Source: Alishewanella longhuensis
GTDB lineage: Bacteria; Pseudomonadota; Gammaproteobacteria; Enterobacterales; Alteromonadaceae
Direction: 5' to 3'
DNA: 64,000 nt
Assembly (NCBI RefSeq): GCF_014653435.1
Contig: NZ_BNAO01000001.1
Coordinates: 186,001-250,000 of the forward strand
Below are positions 9,010 to 17,365 of this stretch, piece by piece. The notes under the pieces were generated by a model. That model did no database searches. It was not told where the DNA came from and saw nothing but the letters and a program-made list of their open reading frames with translations. Within the stretch, counting starts at the first letter, position 1. The number at the start of each line of letters is the position of its first letter. The translations under genes were made by a program, and so were the position numbers.

Positions 9010-9432
9010 TTAGCGGGTTAAAAACGCATAAGCGGTTATATAAGCTGTTTCCTGAAAGGCTTTTAAGCCAGTAGCTTTAAAATCCACCGGTAACGGGTGG
9101 CGTTTTATTTGTTCTTTTTGCGCTGTACCCGACATAATAGTGGTTGGGCAAGTATCAATAAGTTGCAGTGCCGCTTCAATCTTAAAGCCTACCGCACCAC
9201 CAGCAAACTTACCTTTTTGTGGCCGCTCTTTAATGATCAAATGTTCAATCTTATAGTCTTCAATCAGCTTTTTCATCGCAAATTGGAATTTGCGGACGCT
9301 TTCTGCATCGTAATCTTGTGTTAATGCTAACCGGTTTAGTCGGCAATCGGGCAGGGCGAATAAACCTTGGTCTTTGCTCATTAAACACAAAATTGCTTCA
9401 CTGCCTTTAATTTCGATACCGCAAACGCGCAT
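9010..9432 (-). CDS. DUF3010 family protein
   Basis: 140-aa cytoplasmic protein matching the DUF3010 family of gammaproteobacteria (MRVCGIEIKGSEAILCLM start, HLIIKERPQKGKFAGGAVGFKIEAALQL middle, FQETAYITAYAFLTR end). The alternating strands after MRVCGIEIKG recall the start of RNase H-like folds, but no catalytic set can be named. It is convergent with the ParA partner gene (4-base gap) and follows the small exported protein gene at 9448-9810 on the same strand. Function unknown. Confidence 0.75.
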   Translation of the reverse strand: MRVCGIEIKGSEAILCLMSKDQGLFALPDCRLNRLALTQDYDAESVRKFQFAMKKLIEDYKIEHLIIKERPQKGKFAGGAVGFKIEAALQLIDTCPTTIMSGTAQKEQIKRHPLPVDFKATGLKAFQETAYITAYAFLTR

Positions 9433-9447
9433 AAATTAAGTTTCCTG

Positions 9448-9810
9448 TTAGTTGCCCATTAAGCGGGAATAGTATTCTTCAACAATAGCGCAGCTTTTAT
9501 GCAAAGGCTCACCAAACAATACTGGGTTAAAATCTTTATCAATACAGTAACGTTGCCGAAATTGCACAATGCTTGCCTTATCAGCCGACGCTTTGGATAG
9601 TAATTCTTGCTGGCCTTGCCCTAATGTTTTCCCCAGTTCTGAGAATTTGCGCTGAATAGTGCTAAGGGCCTGACTGTCACTTTGCCAACTGTCAGGTACC
9701 ATCTCGAGTACATGCTCATATAGCGTGTCCCGATATGGCTTGATAGGTTCTTTGCCGGAGAAGGTAATAACGAGTAGTACCACAAAGGTAAACCAAAAAA
9801 ATTTTTTCAT
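9448..9810 (-). CDS. Small exported or membrane-anchored hypothetical protein
   Basis: 120-aa protein with one N-terminal hydrophobic segment (KKFFWFTFVVLLVITFSG), then a polar domain with two cysteines (RYCIDKDFN and HKSCAIVEEYYSRLMGN) that could form a disulfide in the periplasm. I do not recognise the family. It lies 15 bases upstream of the DUF3010 gene on the same strand, so the two are likely co-transcribed; divergent from ccoG. Confidence 0.55.
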   Translation of the reverse strand: MKKFFWFTFVVLLVITFSGKEPIKPYRDTLYEHVLEMVPDSWQSDSQALSTIQRKFSELGKTLGQGQQELLSKASADKASIVQFRQRYCIDKDFNPVLFGEPLHKSCAIVEEYYSRLMGN

Positions 9811-9926
9811 TTACTTCGCTTGTCGCTCATAGCAGAGGTCATTATGGCTATTCTAGCGGAATTCAGAGTTTTCCGCATCCTTTGAATATTAGGGTTATTT
9901 TATATCAAATAATTTTGGTCCAAGAC

Positions 9927-9935
9927 TGGTATACT
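9927..9935 (+). promoter_or_regulatory. Candidate extended -10 element for ccoG
   Basis: TGGTATACT fits an extended -10 (TGnTATAAT-like). No convincing -35 lies 17 bases upstream. I looked for an FNR dyad (TTGAT-N4-ATCAA), expected for a ccoNOPQ-linked gene, and found none. Confidence 0.3.
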
Positions 9936-9986
9936 ATAACTCTCTCCACATCCAAGCCGGCAAAAAGTTTTCTTTGAGGAATTATC

Positions 9987-11414
9987 GTGGATAAGCAAAA
10001 AATTGATGTAAAAAATATCCCGGTAGAGGTTCAAGTTCATCGCCCTGATGGCAGCACTACCGCCAAATATGCTTCCCGTGACCGTATCTATGTTCGTGCT
10101 GTGAAAGGCCTGCACCAGAGCTTACGCCGCAATATGGGCTTTGTTTTTATGGCGCTGTTTTTTGTGCTGCCCTGGATCCAATACAACGGCCATCAGGCTA
10201 TTTTGTTAGACATTTTCGAGCAAAAATTTAATATTTTTGGGCTCACTCTATGGCCGCAAGATTTTACCCTGCTGGCCTGGATCTTTATGATTGCTGCCTA
10301 TGCACTCTTTTTTGTCACCACCTTTTATGGCCGGGTCTGGTGCGGTTATTTATGTCCGCAGTCAGTATGGACCTTTATCTTTATGTGGTTTGAAGAGAAA
10401 ATTCAAGGCACCCGGAACCAGCGTATGAAGCTGGATCAGGAACCAATGAGTGTTAAGAAATTCTGGAAAAAGGCGCTAACACATTTTTGTTGGCTGGCCT
10501 TTGCGTTATTTACGTCGCTAATTTTTGTTGGTTACTTCACGCCAATAGCGCCGCTGTTTATGGATTTCTTTACACTGCAAGCCGGTTTTTGGGCGGTGTT
10601 GTCGGTGCTGTTTTTTACCGTCTGTACTTATGGTAATGCTGGTTGGATGCGCGAAATTATGTGCACCCACATTTGCCCTTACGCGCGTTTCCAGTCAGCG
10701 ATGTTTGATAAAGACACCTATACCGTTACCTATGACGAAAAGCGCGGCGAGAACCGTGGCCCGCGTAGCAAAAAGGATGTGCAGTACAAAGAGAAGGGAC
10801 TAGGTGATTGTATCGACTGTAACCTTTGCGTGCATGTTTGCCCTACCGGTATTGATATCCGCAATGGCTTACAATACGAATGCATTAACTGTGGCGCCTG
10901 TATTGATGCCTGTGACGACACCATGGAAAAAATGGGCTATCCGAAAGGCCTGATTAGCTATACCACCGAGCATACGTTGCAAGGCCGGCCTGCCAAAGTG
11001 TTTCGCCCGAAACTGGTTGGTTACTTTTTAGTGTTGGTGATTGTCTGTGTGGCTTTTGTGGTTAACTTGTCTATCCGTAAACCGCTGGAGTTGGATATTA
11101 TCCGCGATCGTGGTGCTCTGTACCGGGAAACACCAGAGGGCTTAATTGAAAACACCTACACACTCAGTATTATTAATAAATCGCAGCAAGAAAAAACCTT
11201 TGCTTTGGCGGTAACTGGCGTAGATAACATTAACTGGATTGGCCCTGAACAGGTAACGCTGGCAGGAGGCGAAAGCCGTAATGTGGTGATTAGCTTGTCG
11301 TTAGATCCATACTATGCGAGTAAACCGGTACTGGATCTTACCTTTAGTATTAGCGATACTGCGGCACCGGAAATAAGTGTTTCGCAAGGGAATAAATTCT
11401 TTGCTGGCCGTTGA
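9987..11414 (+). CDS. ccoG: Cytochrome c oxidase accessory protein CcoG
   Basis: Membrane iron-sulfur protein (475 aa) needed for copper delivery and assembly of cbb3-type oxidase; CcoG (FixG/RdxA) is thought to reduce Cu(II). It has about five membrane helices and a FixG-type WCGYLCPQSVW motif near residue 117. Two 4Fe-4S clusters are indicated by CIDCNLCVHVCPTG (about 273-286) and CINCGACIDACDD (about 297-309). A C-terminal Ig-like FixG domain begins near residue 370. The start is GTG at 9987 with GAGGA 8 bases upstream. No ccoNOPQ genes are in the window. The 3' end overlaps the likely srkA start. Confidence 0.93.
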   Translation: MDKQKIDVKNIPVEVQVHRPDGSTTAKYASRDRIYVRAVKGLHQSLRRNMGFVFMALFFVLPWIQYNGHQAILLDIFEQKFNIFGLTLWPQDFTLLAWIFMIAAYALFFVTTFYGRVWCGYLCPQSVWTFIFMWFEEKIQGTRNQRMKLDQEPMSVKKFWKKALTHFCWLAFALFTSLIFVGYFTPIAPLFMDFFTLQAGFWAVLSVLFFTVCTYGNAGWMREIMCTHICPYARFQSAMFDKDTYTVTYDEKRGENRGPRSKKDVQYKEKGLGDCIDCNLCVHVCPTGIDIRNGLQYECINCGACIDACDDTMEKMGYPKGLISYTTEHTLQGRPAKVFRPKLVGYFLVLVIVCVAFVVNLSIRKPLELDIIRDRGALYRETPEGLIENTYTLSIINKSQQEKTFALAVTGVDNINWIGPEQVTLAGGESRNVVISLSLDPYYASKPVLDLTFSISDTAAPEISVSQGNKFFAGR

Positions 11415-12414
11415 TAGTACGCAGCGTTTTGATTTCTCAACGCTGCAGCCCGATCTTATTCTTGATGCCTTGCATCATTATGGCCTGGACGTGAGTTCAG
11501 GTTTGTTGCCACTTAATAGCTACGAGAATCGGGTCTACCAGTTTAGTGCTTATCGGGATGGTGCCAGTCTGCCACAAAAACTGGTGGTAAAGTTTTATCG
11601 GCCTGAGCGCTGGACGGCAGCACAAATTAATGAAGAACATCAATTTGCCTTTGAATTGGTCGAGGCCGAGATCCCGGTCGTTGCCCCTTTGTTGTTTGCC
11701 GGTAGTAGCTTGCTCGAATATCAGGGCTTTTTGTTTACGGTTTTTCCTAGCCGTGGTGGCCGTACCCTGGAAATTGATAATGATGATCAATTAGCCTTAC
11801 TCGGTCGCTTTTTAGGGCGGATGCACCTGGTAGGGCAAAAGAAGCCCTTTGTGGAGCGCCCTGAGTTTAGTATTCACAGCCATCTGCAGCAAAGCCAACA
11901 GGTGTTGGCAACCCTTGATTTGATCCCACAGTATTTACGACCGGCCTTTGACTCGGCTTTACAACAAGTCATAGCTGAAGCCAGTCGCCAATATAAGCCC
12001 TCTCGTCTAATCCGGCTACACGGTGATTGCCATGCTGGTAATCTGTTTTATACCGGTGAAAGCCCGTTCTTTGTAGATTTAGACGATTGCCGCAACGGCC
12101 CGGCCATGCAGGATATCTGGATGATGCTTTCGGGCGATCGCCAGCAGCAGCGGCTGACCTTAGAGCTGATGCTTGAAGAGTATGAACAGTATTGCAGCTT
12201 TGATTTAGCGGAATTAAAACTGATCGAGCCACTACGTGCTATGCGTATGGTGCACTACATGGCGTGGTTGGCTCGCCGTTGGCAAGATCAGGCGTTTGTA
12301 ATGAACTTTCCATGGTTTGCAACAGACAAATACTGGGAACAACAGTGCCTGGCGTTAAAAGAGCAGTTGGCGTTTTTACAACAGCCTGCGCTAAGTTTAG
12401 TGCCAGACTACTGA
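11401..12414 (+). CDS. srkA: Stress response kinase A
   Basis: SrkA (YihE/RdoA), a cytoplasmic Ser/Thr kinase with an aminoglycoside-phosphotransferase-like fold that counters envelope-stress-induced death in E. coli. Visible motifs are LNSYENRVYQF (nucleotide loop), KLVVKFYRPERW (catalytic Lys), LHGDCHAGNLF (catalytic loop, about residue 206) and FVDLDDCRNGPAMQDIWM (metal-binding Asp). No in-frame ATG precedes the conserved region. TTG at 11401 with AAGGG 10 bases upstream is preferred; GTG at 11377 is the alternative. The start lies inside the ccoG end (14-bp overlap), suggesting translational coupling. srkA directly before dsbA is the same order as in E. coli. Confidence 0.9.
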   Translation: MLAVDSTQRFDFSTLQPDLILDALHHYGLDVSSGLLPLNSYENRVYQFSAYRDGASLPQKLVVKFYRPERWTAAQINEEHQFAFELVEAEIPVVAPLLFAGSSLLEYQGFLFTVFPSRGGRTLEIDNDDQLALLGRFLGRMHLVGQKKPFVERPEFSIHSHLQQSQQVLATLDLIPQYLRPAFDSALQQVIAEASRQYKPSRLIRLHGDCHAGNLFYTGESPFFVDLDDCRNGPAMQDIWMMLSGDRQQQRLTLELMLEEYEQYCSFDLAELKLIEPLRAMRMVHYMAWLARRWQDQAFVMNFPWFATDKYWEQQCLALKEQLAFLQQPALSLVPDY

Positions 12415-12524
12415 CACTTTGCTAAGCTAATTTACCTAAGGCAGCACATTGCTGTGCTGCTCAAACGAACAATGCGTTAAGTACCAATTTTAAACGCGCT
12501 ATTTTGTGGAATTGAGGATAATAA

Positions 12525-13160
12525 ATGAACAAATGGTTAGTGGCTGCGCTTGCCGCCGTGATGTTGCCACTGTCAGCAATGGCAAATAATTTTCAGCAGG
12601 GTAAACACTATGAAGTGATTGCCAGCCAAAAGTCTGCCAGCCCGGAAGTGAAAAAATATTTTTCTTTCTACTGCGGAGGCTGTTATGCCTTCGAACCGTT
12701 GGCGCAAAGCCTAGCGCGTAGCTTACCAGAGGGTACTGAGTTTAAGCCGGTGCATGTCGATTTTATTCGCGCTGCCGCCCCTGAGATTCAAAATGCCCTG
12801 GCGCGGGCCTATATATCTGCCAAAAATCTAGGTAAAGGTGATGAGATGGCCAACGCCATCTTTAATCAGATCCACCGCAATCGCGTTCCCTTTAGATCAG
12901 AAGCCGATGTGCGTAGTTTAGCACTGATCAACGATATCGAGGCTGAGGCTTTTGATCGTGCGATGCGCAGCTTTGCGGTGCGTGGTGCGGTAGGGCAAAT
13001 GGCCAAAGAGCAAGAAGAGCTGAGCAACAGCCGGGTATTAACTGGCGTACCTATGCTGGTGGTTAACGGTAAATATAAAATTTTGAACGATGGTTTAAAC
13101 CCACGTAATATGCAAAAAGAGCTGCAGGAACTGGTAGAGTTTTTATTGGCTAAAGACTAA
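12525..13160 (+). CDS. dsbA: Periplasmic thiol:disulfide oxidoreductase DsbA with CGGC active site
   Basis: Periplasmic oxidase that introduces disulfides into exported proteins, recycled by DsbB. 211 aa with a signal peptide (MNKWLVAALAAVMLPLSAMA). It has a thioredoxin fold with helical insert, active site FYCGGCYAFEPLA at residues about 49-52, and the cis-proline loop TGVPMLVV near 175. The usual DsbA active site is CPHC; here the dipeptide is Gly-Gly, which should alter redox potential and first-Cys pKa. The codons read TGC GGA GGC TGT. Strong ribosome binding site (GAGGA). It follows srkA after a 110-base gap holding an 8-bp hairpin (12441-12460) with no T-run. Confidence 0.9.
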   Translation: MNKWLVAALAAVMLPLSAMANNFQQGKHYEVIASQKSASPEVKKYFSFYCGGCYAFEPLAQSLARSLPEGTEFKPVHVDFIRAAAPEIQNALARAYISAKNLGKGDEMANAIFNQIHRNRVPFRSEADVRSLALINDIEAEAFDRAMRSFAVRGAVGQMAKEQEELSNSRVLTGVPMLVVNGKYKILNDGLNPRNMQKELQELVEFLLAKD

Positions 13161-13234
13161 GCAAGTTACGGCGCTAATAAGCGCCGTAACCAACAAACCA
13201 AGTAACTAATAAACCAAGTAAATGATAAGCTAAG

Positions 13235-13266
13235 AAAACCCTGGGCAATATTACCCGGGGTTTTTT
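13235..13266 (+). terminator. Rho-independent terminator after dsbA
   Basis: AAAACCCTGGG (13235-13245) pairs with CCCGGGGTTTT through a 7-8 base loop and runs into TTTTTT (13261-13266). Upstream, an 11-bp perfect hairpin (GTTACGGCGCT/AGCGCCGTAAC, 13165-13190) has no T-run and may protect the mRNA end. Confidence 0.8.
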
Positions 13267-13303
13267 ATGGTTACCGCTTTAATCCGTGCGATGCTAACTG
13301 GAC

Positions 13304-13693
13304 TTATTCGGCAATTTCTACTGCGGTAGGTACTAACTGATAAGCATCAGCATTGCCTTCACCTTGCGACCATACTTTTACCACACCTGTCGCATAAGCC
13401 GTTTTGCCCTTAGCGCTTAATGGAAACAGCATATCGCCATCACGTACCTTGATCCGAAAGCGTGGTTCATCTTCGGCAGTCGCCAGTGTCATCCAACAAT
13501 TTTGCTTGCTGCAGACGCCAGTCACTTCACCCACAACGGTTACTGTCTGTTCCAGGTAATCTGCCGGTTTAGTCAGTATTTGAGCAACGGCGGTAACTTG
13601 CTGTTTGTTTACCGTATCGCCAAAGGTGATATTGGCGGCAAGTAATGGGGAGCATACTAAAAGTGCTGCGCTAAGTAGTAACGGCTTCAACAT
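13304..13693 (-). CDS. DUF4920 periplasmic protein
   Basis: 129-aa exported protein; starting at 13693 gives MLKPLLLSAALLVCSPLLAA as signal peptide, while the longer frame to 13771 lacks export logic. The mature part matches DUF4920, an OB-fold-like domain: ITKP-type repeat, TVTVVGEVTGVCSKQNCWMTLA (paired cysteines CSKQNC), FRIKVRDGDMLFP, and GKTAYATGVV. Homologues are sometimes linked to metal handling or stress, but I know no firm function. Downstream of dsbA on the opposite strand, so its two cysteines may be DsbA substrates (inference). Confidence 0.75.
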   Translation of the reverse strand: MLKPLLLSAALLVCSPLLAANITFGDTVNKQQVTAVAQILTKPADYLEQTVTVVGEVTGVCSKQNCWMTLATAEDEPRFRIKVRDGDMLFPLSAKGKTAYATGVVKVWSQGEGNADAYQLVPTAVEIAE

Positions 13694-13756
13694 ATGAGTT
13701 CCTAAGATAAGTATAACTGACGATCGATTTTTAACCGGCAGTGGCCGAAAAGCAAT

Positions 13757-13785
13757 AAAAAACGCAGCCAAATGCTGCGTTTTTC
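13757..13785 (-). terminator. Terminator for the S9 peptidase gene
   Basis: Stem AAAAACGCAGC/GCTGCGTTTTT with loop CAAAT, A/T runs on both sides so it can work in either direction; placed 24 bases after the - strand peptidase stop and before the DUF4920 gene. Confidence 0.75.
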
Positions 13786-13808
13786 AAAACTGTAGTTAAC
13801 GCTTAAGT

Positions 13809-15851
13809 TTAACGTGCGCCCGGCTCAGCAAAGCGGATCATCCAGTCTTTTACTTGGTTATACCAATAAATAGAATTATTCGGTTTTAAGATCCAGTGGT
13901 TTTCATCCGGGAAGTAAATCATCCGCGATTCTACACCACGGCTTTGCAGGGTGCGGAATAGCTCAAAACCCTGACCTACCGGCACGCGATAGTCTAGCTG
14001 ACCATGGATCACCAGCGTTGGCGTATTAAAGTTACCAGCAAAATAATGTGGCGAAATGCTTTTATAAATTTCTGGGTTATCCCAGTAATTACCAAAGCGG
14101 GTTGAGTGCACGGCAAAGTCAGCTGACATCTGTGAATACATATTGTATACCGCAGCATGGATCAGCAGCGCTTTAAACGGATGCTCAGTGCCTAATAAAA
14201 TAGAAGTTAAATAACCACCGTAACTGGCACCACCGGCAACCATACGATCACTATCAATCCACGGCTGGTTCTGGAACCAGGCGGTCGCTGCTTGTATATC
14301 GGCCAGAGGCTTAGTGCGCCAGTCTGGATTAATGGCATCGGCAAAGTCCTGCCCAAAGCCACTAGAGCCATGGAAGTTTGGCCAAGCCGTCACATAACCC
14401 CAAGAAGCAAAGGTTTGCGCATTCCAACGATAGCTAAAGCTGTCGCCAATGGCATTGTGCGGGCCACCATGAATTAACAGGAATAATGGGTATTTTTTGC
14501 TCTTATCAAAGCCCGCTGGGTAATGCACCCACATTTGAATATCGTTACCGTCGGCGCCTTTATAAGTTACCGATTCATAAGTACCCAGCTCAGTTTGCGC
14601 TAGTAGCTCATCGTTAAAGCTATCTAAACGGCTGGTTTTACCGTTACGGGTATCAACAGCAACTAAGCGGGCTGGGTATAAAAAGCTTTCATTGGTGGTG
14701 ACCAGCGTATTATTACCGGCTAAAGCAGGGCTACCAAAGCTGGTATCTTTGGTAATAGCACGGTGCTTACCATTGCGGGCCTCGATATGATACAAACGGC
14801 TGGTGGCAGCGTCATCTACGCTGGCATAAAAACCGCGGCTGTCTGCACTCCAGATAAAGTTATTAACCGAGCGATCCCAGTTAGTGGTGAGCTCGCGGGT
14901 CGTTTTGGCCGCTAAGTCATATACCATTAAACGGGCGGTATCAGCATAGAAGCCGTGGATACGCTGCCGGCTAAACGCTAGGCTTTTGCCATCCGGGCTA
15001 AAGGTTGGGTTGCTATCCGGTGCCTGGTTATCCGGGGTGATATTGTCGGCTTTATCGCTACCAATGGCCGCTAAGAAAATATCGATTTTCGGATCAACGG
15101 TATTGCTTGAGCCATTGGCATTAAAGGCGATATAGCGCTCTTGCGGATGAATATCGTAGCTGCCGGCGCTCTGGCTTGAGCGCGGTAATTCTAAACCCAG
15201 TGGTTGGGTAACAGGCTGAACTTCGCCCCCTTTCGCCGCAATACGAAACACATGTGCTTGGCGGTTTTCGTCAATCCAGTGGTCAAAATGTGAATAGGGT
15301 AAGGCATTCCACTGCCAGGCCGACATTTTTTTATCTTTATTGGCTTTTAGCTGAGTCGCCATTTCTTCCCAGGTTTTACCAGGCCAAACGCGGCTGATAA
15401 AGTACAGGTGCTCGCCTACCCATTTAATGCCATATACGCCGGTCGGCACTTCGGTTAAGCGCTGTGCTTCGCCCGGGGTGGTTAATGGCAGCAGATAAAT
15501 CTGGCCTGCATCGTCTTTATGGCGCTGGCTAATAAAGGCCAGGGTTTTGCCATCGGGCGAAAAGGTGGCTTCGCTGGCACGCATACCATCGGCCGTTAAC
15601 GGGCGCTGTTGTTTGCCATCGGCACTAAATAACCATAAGCGGGTATGGCCTTGATCGGCTTTTACATCAAAACGGGTAACAGGGGCAACAATAAATTTGC
15701 CATCTGCGGAGGCAGTAGGCGAGCCAATGCGCTCGAGTTGCCACATGCGCTCAATACTTAAACTTTTATCTTCTGTGTTTGTTGCTGCGTAAGTTGCAAA
15801 TGCCATCACAGGCAGCAAAACAAACAACAGCAATAGCTGTAGTTTTCTCAT
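13809..15851 (-). CDS. S9 family peptidase (prolyl oligopeptidase/acylaminoacyl-peptidase type)
   Basis: 680-aa exported serine peptidase. N-terminal signal peptide (MRKLQLLLLFVLLPVMAFATYA). Residues about 30-400 form a beta-propeller with TolB/WD40-like repeats (several SADGK, SPDGKTLAF, SPDGKSLAFSRQ blocks). The C-terminal alpha/beta hydrolase domain begins near 430 with PLFLLIHGGPHNAIGDSF (oxyanion region). Catalytic residues fall in GGASYGGYLTSI (Ser), HGQLDYRVPVGQG (Asp) and DENHWIL (His). Such enzymes cleave short peptides, often dipeptides, in the periplasm. The gene stands alone between a terminator and a divergent YitT gene. Confidence 0.92.
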   Translation of the reverse strand: MRKLQLLLLFVLLPVMAFATYAATNTEDKSLSIERMWQLERIGSPTASADGKFIVAPVTRFDVKADQGHTRLWLFSADGKQQRPLTADGMRASEATFSPDGKTLAFISQRHKDDAGQIYLLPLTTPGEAQRLTEVPTGVYGIKWVGEHLYFISRVWPGKTWEEMATQLKANKDKKMSAWQWNALPYSHFDHWIDENRQAHVFRIAAKGGEVQPVTQPLGLELPRSSQSAGSYDIHPQERYIAFNANGSSNTVDPKIDIFLAAIGSDKADNITPDNQAPDSNPTFSPDGKSLAFSRQRIHGFYADTARLMVYDLAAKTTRELTTNWDRSVNNFIWSADSRGFYASVDDAATSRLYHIEARNGKHRAITKDTSFGSPALAGNNTLVTTNESFLYPARLVAVDTRNGKTSRLDSFNDELLAQTELGTYESVTYKGADGNDIQMWVHYPAGFDKSKKYPLFLLIHGGPHNAIGDSFSYRWNAQTFASWGYVTAWPNFHGSSGFGQDFADAINPDWRTKPLADIQAATAWFQNQPWIDSDRMVAGGASYGGYLTSILLGTEHPFKALLIHAAVYNMYSQMSADFAVHSTRFGNYWDNPEIYKSISPHYFAGNFNTPTLVIHGQLDYRVPVGQGFELFRTLQSRGVESRMIYFPDENHWILKPNNSIYWYNQVKDWMIRFAEPGAR

Positions 15852-16192
15852 TATACGACTCCGGGTTGTCAGGGTTTTTCTTAGATTTCTGCCCAGATGT
15901 TAGCATAATCAGCAAGGATCTCTTTGGATTTTGCCGCAGCAGTTTGCACATTAGTCGGAAATGCGGCCAATGATGCAATGTCGCTGCCAGCTTGGCAGGC
16001 GTTAGCCGATTATCTGTTACAACAAAGCGAATAACCGCGCGAACACGCAGCCGGTTTTTGCTAATCGGCTGCGCTAAGTCAAAGGAATGCGGCTTTAGCT
16101 GGCAGTAATTCTGTCGTGGTTTGTTATAATAGGCAGCCTCAGTGTGCCGCTTTGGCATAGCTTGTCATTATTAAAACCCAAGAGTTATCATC
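15852..16192. other. 341-bp intergenic region between S9 peptidase and yitT-like gene
   Basis: Holds the divergent promoters. A 36-codon frame at 15924-16034 is listed separately. A 9-bp inverted repeat (AGCCGATTA near 16005 with TAATCGGCT near 16060) and a hairpin GCAGCCG/CGGCTGC at about 16048-16072 lie between that frame and the YitT gene; neither has a T-run. The 130-codon - strand frame across this region is judged spurious. Confidence 0.4.
15924..16034 (+). CDS. Possible 36-aa small protein
   Basis: Short frame starting at TTG with AAGGA five bases upstream. The product is acidic and amphipathic, reading MDFAAAVCTLVGNAANDA and ending SLPAWQALADYLLQQSE before TAA, with protein-like composition. 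It could equally be the remnant of a longer gene's C-terminus, because a stop lies just upstream in frame. No family recognised. Confidence 0.22.
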   Translation: MDFAAAVCTLVGNAANDAMSLPAWQALADYLLQQSE

Positions 16193-16807
16193 ATGCAAAA
16201 CGCCGCTGCAGTCGAGGCTATGCCGCATAGCTGGCTGGAAGATATGTTAGCTATTCTCATCAGTACCCTGATGATTTCCTTTGCTGTTATCCTGATCCGG
16301 CAAGCCGGTGCCTTGACCGGTGGTACCGTAGGCTTAGCTTTTCTCATCCACTACCTTAGTGGTTGGTCTTTCGGCGTACTCTTTTTCCTGATTAACCTGC
16401 CATTCTATTATTTGGCTATCCGCCGTATGGGCTGGCGTTTTACCCTGAAAACCTTTACTGCCATTAGTTTGGTCTCAGTATTTTCTGATATGCATCAGCA
16501 ATTTATTCATTTTGAACAACTAAACCCGGTGTATGCCACCTTATTTGGTAGTTTATTGATTGGCTTAGGTCTAATCGTGCTGTTCCGGCATAGAGGCAGT
16601 TTGGGTGGGGTAAATATTCTGGCGCTTTATCTGCAGGAGCGTTACGGCATTCGCGCGGGTAAACTGCAAATGGCAGTAGACTTAAGCATCGTGATTGCCT
16701 CGTTATTTGTGGTTAGTTGGTCAATACTGCTCGCTTCAATTGGCGGTGCCATAGTGCTTAATTTGATTATTGCTATGAATTTCCGGCCAGGGCGCTATAT
16801 TGCTTAA
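16193..16807 (+). CDS. YitT family membrane protein
   Basis: 204-aa inner membrane protein of the YitT/DUF161 group, with about five or six hydrophobic segments. Family landmarks are the LTGGTVGLAFLIHYLSGW glycine-rich loop (about 42-60), VLFFLINLPFYYLAIRRMG (about 63-82), and RHRGSLGGVNILALYLQERYGIRAG (about 133-157). It lacks the C-terminal DUF2179 cytoplasmic domain of longer YitT proteins. Function unproven; family members are proposed transporters. Start at 16193 (alternative ATG at 16220). Confidence 0.8.
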   Translation: MQNAAAVEAMPHSWLEDMLAILISTLMISFAVILIRQAGALTGGTVGLAFLIHYLSGWSFGVLFFLINLPFYYLAIRRMGWRFTLKTFTAISLVSVFSDMHQQFIHFEQLNPVYATLFGSLLIGLGLIVLFRHRGSLGGVNILALYLQERYGIRAGKLQMAVDLSIVIASLFVVSWSILLASIGGAIVLNLIIAMNFRPGRYIA

Positions 16808-16846
16808 GCAAAATGTCGGGCAAGATGGGTATTGAGAGAGAGAATA

Positions 16847-17365
16847 ATGAGGATAGCAGCAGGCTTTGGTGACGAACATGCACAGATCAGGGTATATGTT
16901 GCCAAACGCCCGCCGATGCAGGAATACGCCTATTTACCTGCAATGCAGCCACTGCTACAGGGTGAAATAGCGCTGATTAATCAGGCCTGTGGCAACGGTT
17001 GGCGTAAGCTGTTTAATGTCTACGCCAAACTGCTGTTTGCTTTACCTGCCAGTTTTGGCTTCTTGCAACAAGCCAGCAGTTGGCAGGTATATCGCGACAG
17101 TTTTTTACTGCAAGCCAGCAGCAACACCGCTTTGCTCTTTAGCCCGCCACCGCTCAATTCCACCAGCAACACCATACATATTATTGCGGGCCGCACCTAC
17201 GCCAAAGCCTTATTAGAACAAGGTTTGCCGCTACAGCTTAACTGGTTAAATGCCGAATTTGCTATTGATAACCACAACCGTGTGTTGGTGTGCCCTTACT
17301 TTGATTATCGGCAGCTTAACAATGAGAAAATTGGCTATCTAGTAAAGCTTATTGCGCAGTTGTAG
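16847..17365 (+). CDS. Conserved hypothetical protein
   Basis: 172-aa soluble protein. Start chosen at 16847 because GAGAGAGA precedes the ATG; an in-frame TTG at 16832 is unlikely. It begins IAAGFGDEHAQIRVYVAKRPPM, with a hydrophobic middle (NVYAKLLFALPASFGFLQQ) and a C-terminal VCPYFDYRQLNNEKIGYLVKLI block that looks like the conserved active or binding part. The middle contains an IHIIAGRTYAKALLEQG segment. I do not recognise the family with certainty. Thirty-nine bases after the YitT gene, so perhaps co-transcribed; overlaps the convergent gene by 17 bases. Confidence 0.55.
   Translation: MRIAAGFGDEHAQIRVYVAKRPPMQEYAYLPAMQPLLQGEIALINQACGNGWRKLFNVYAKLLFALPASFGFLQQASSWQVYRDSFLLQASSNTALLFSPPPLNSTSNTIHIIAGRTYAKALLEQGLPLQLNWLNAEFAIDNHNRVLVCPYFDYRQLNNEKIGYLVKLIAQL

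Noticed and set aside
12441-12460. Hairpin GCAGCACA/TGTGCTGC as terminator between srkA and dsbA
   Set aside because: No T-run follows; co-transcription of srkA and dsbA remains possible.
15766-16158. 130-aa - frame overlapping the S9 peptidase start
   Set aside because: Crosses the signal peptide of a certain gene, basic random-like composition, no start signal.
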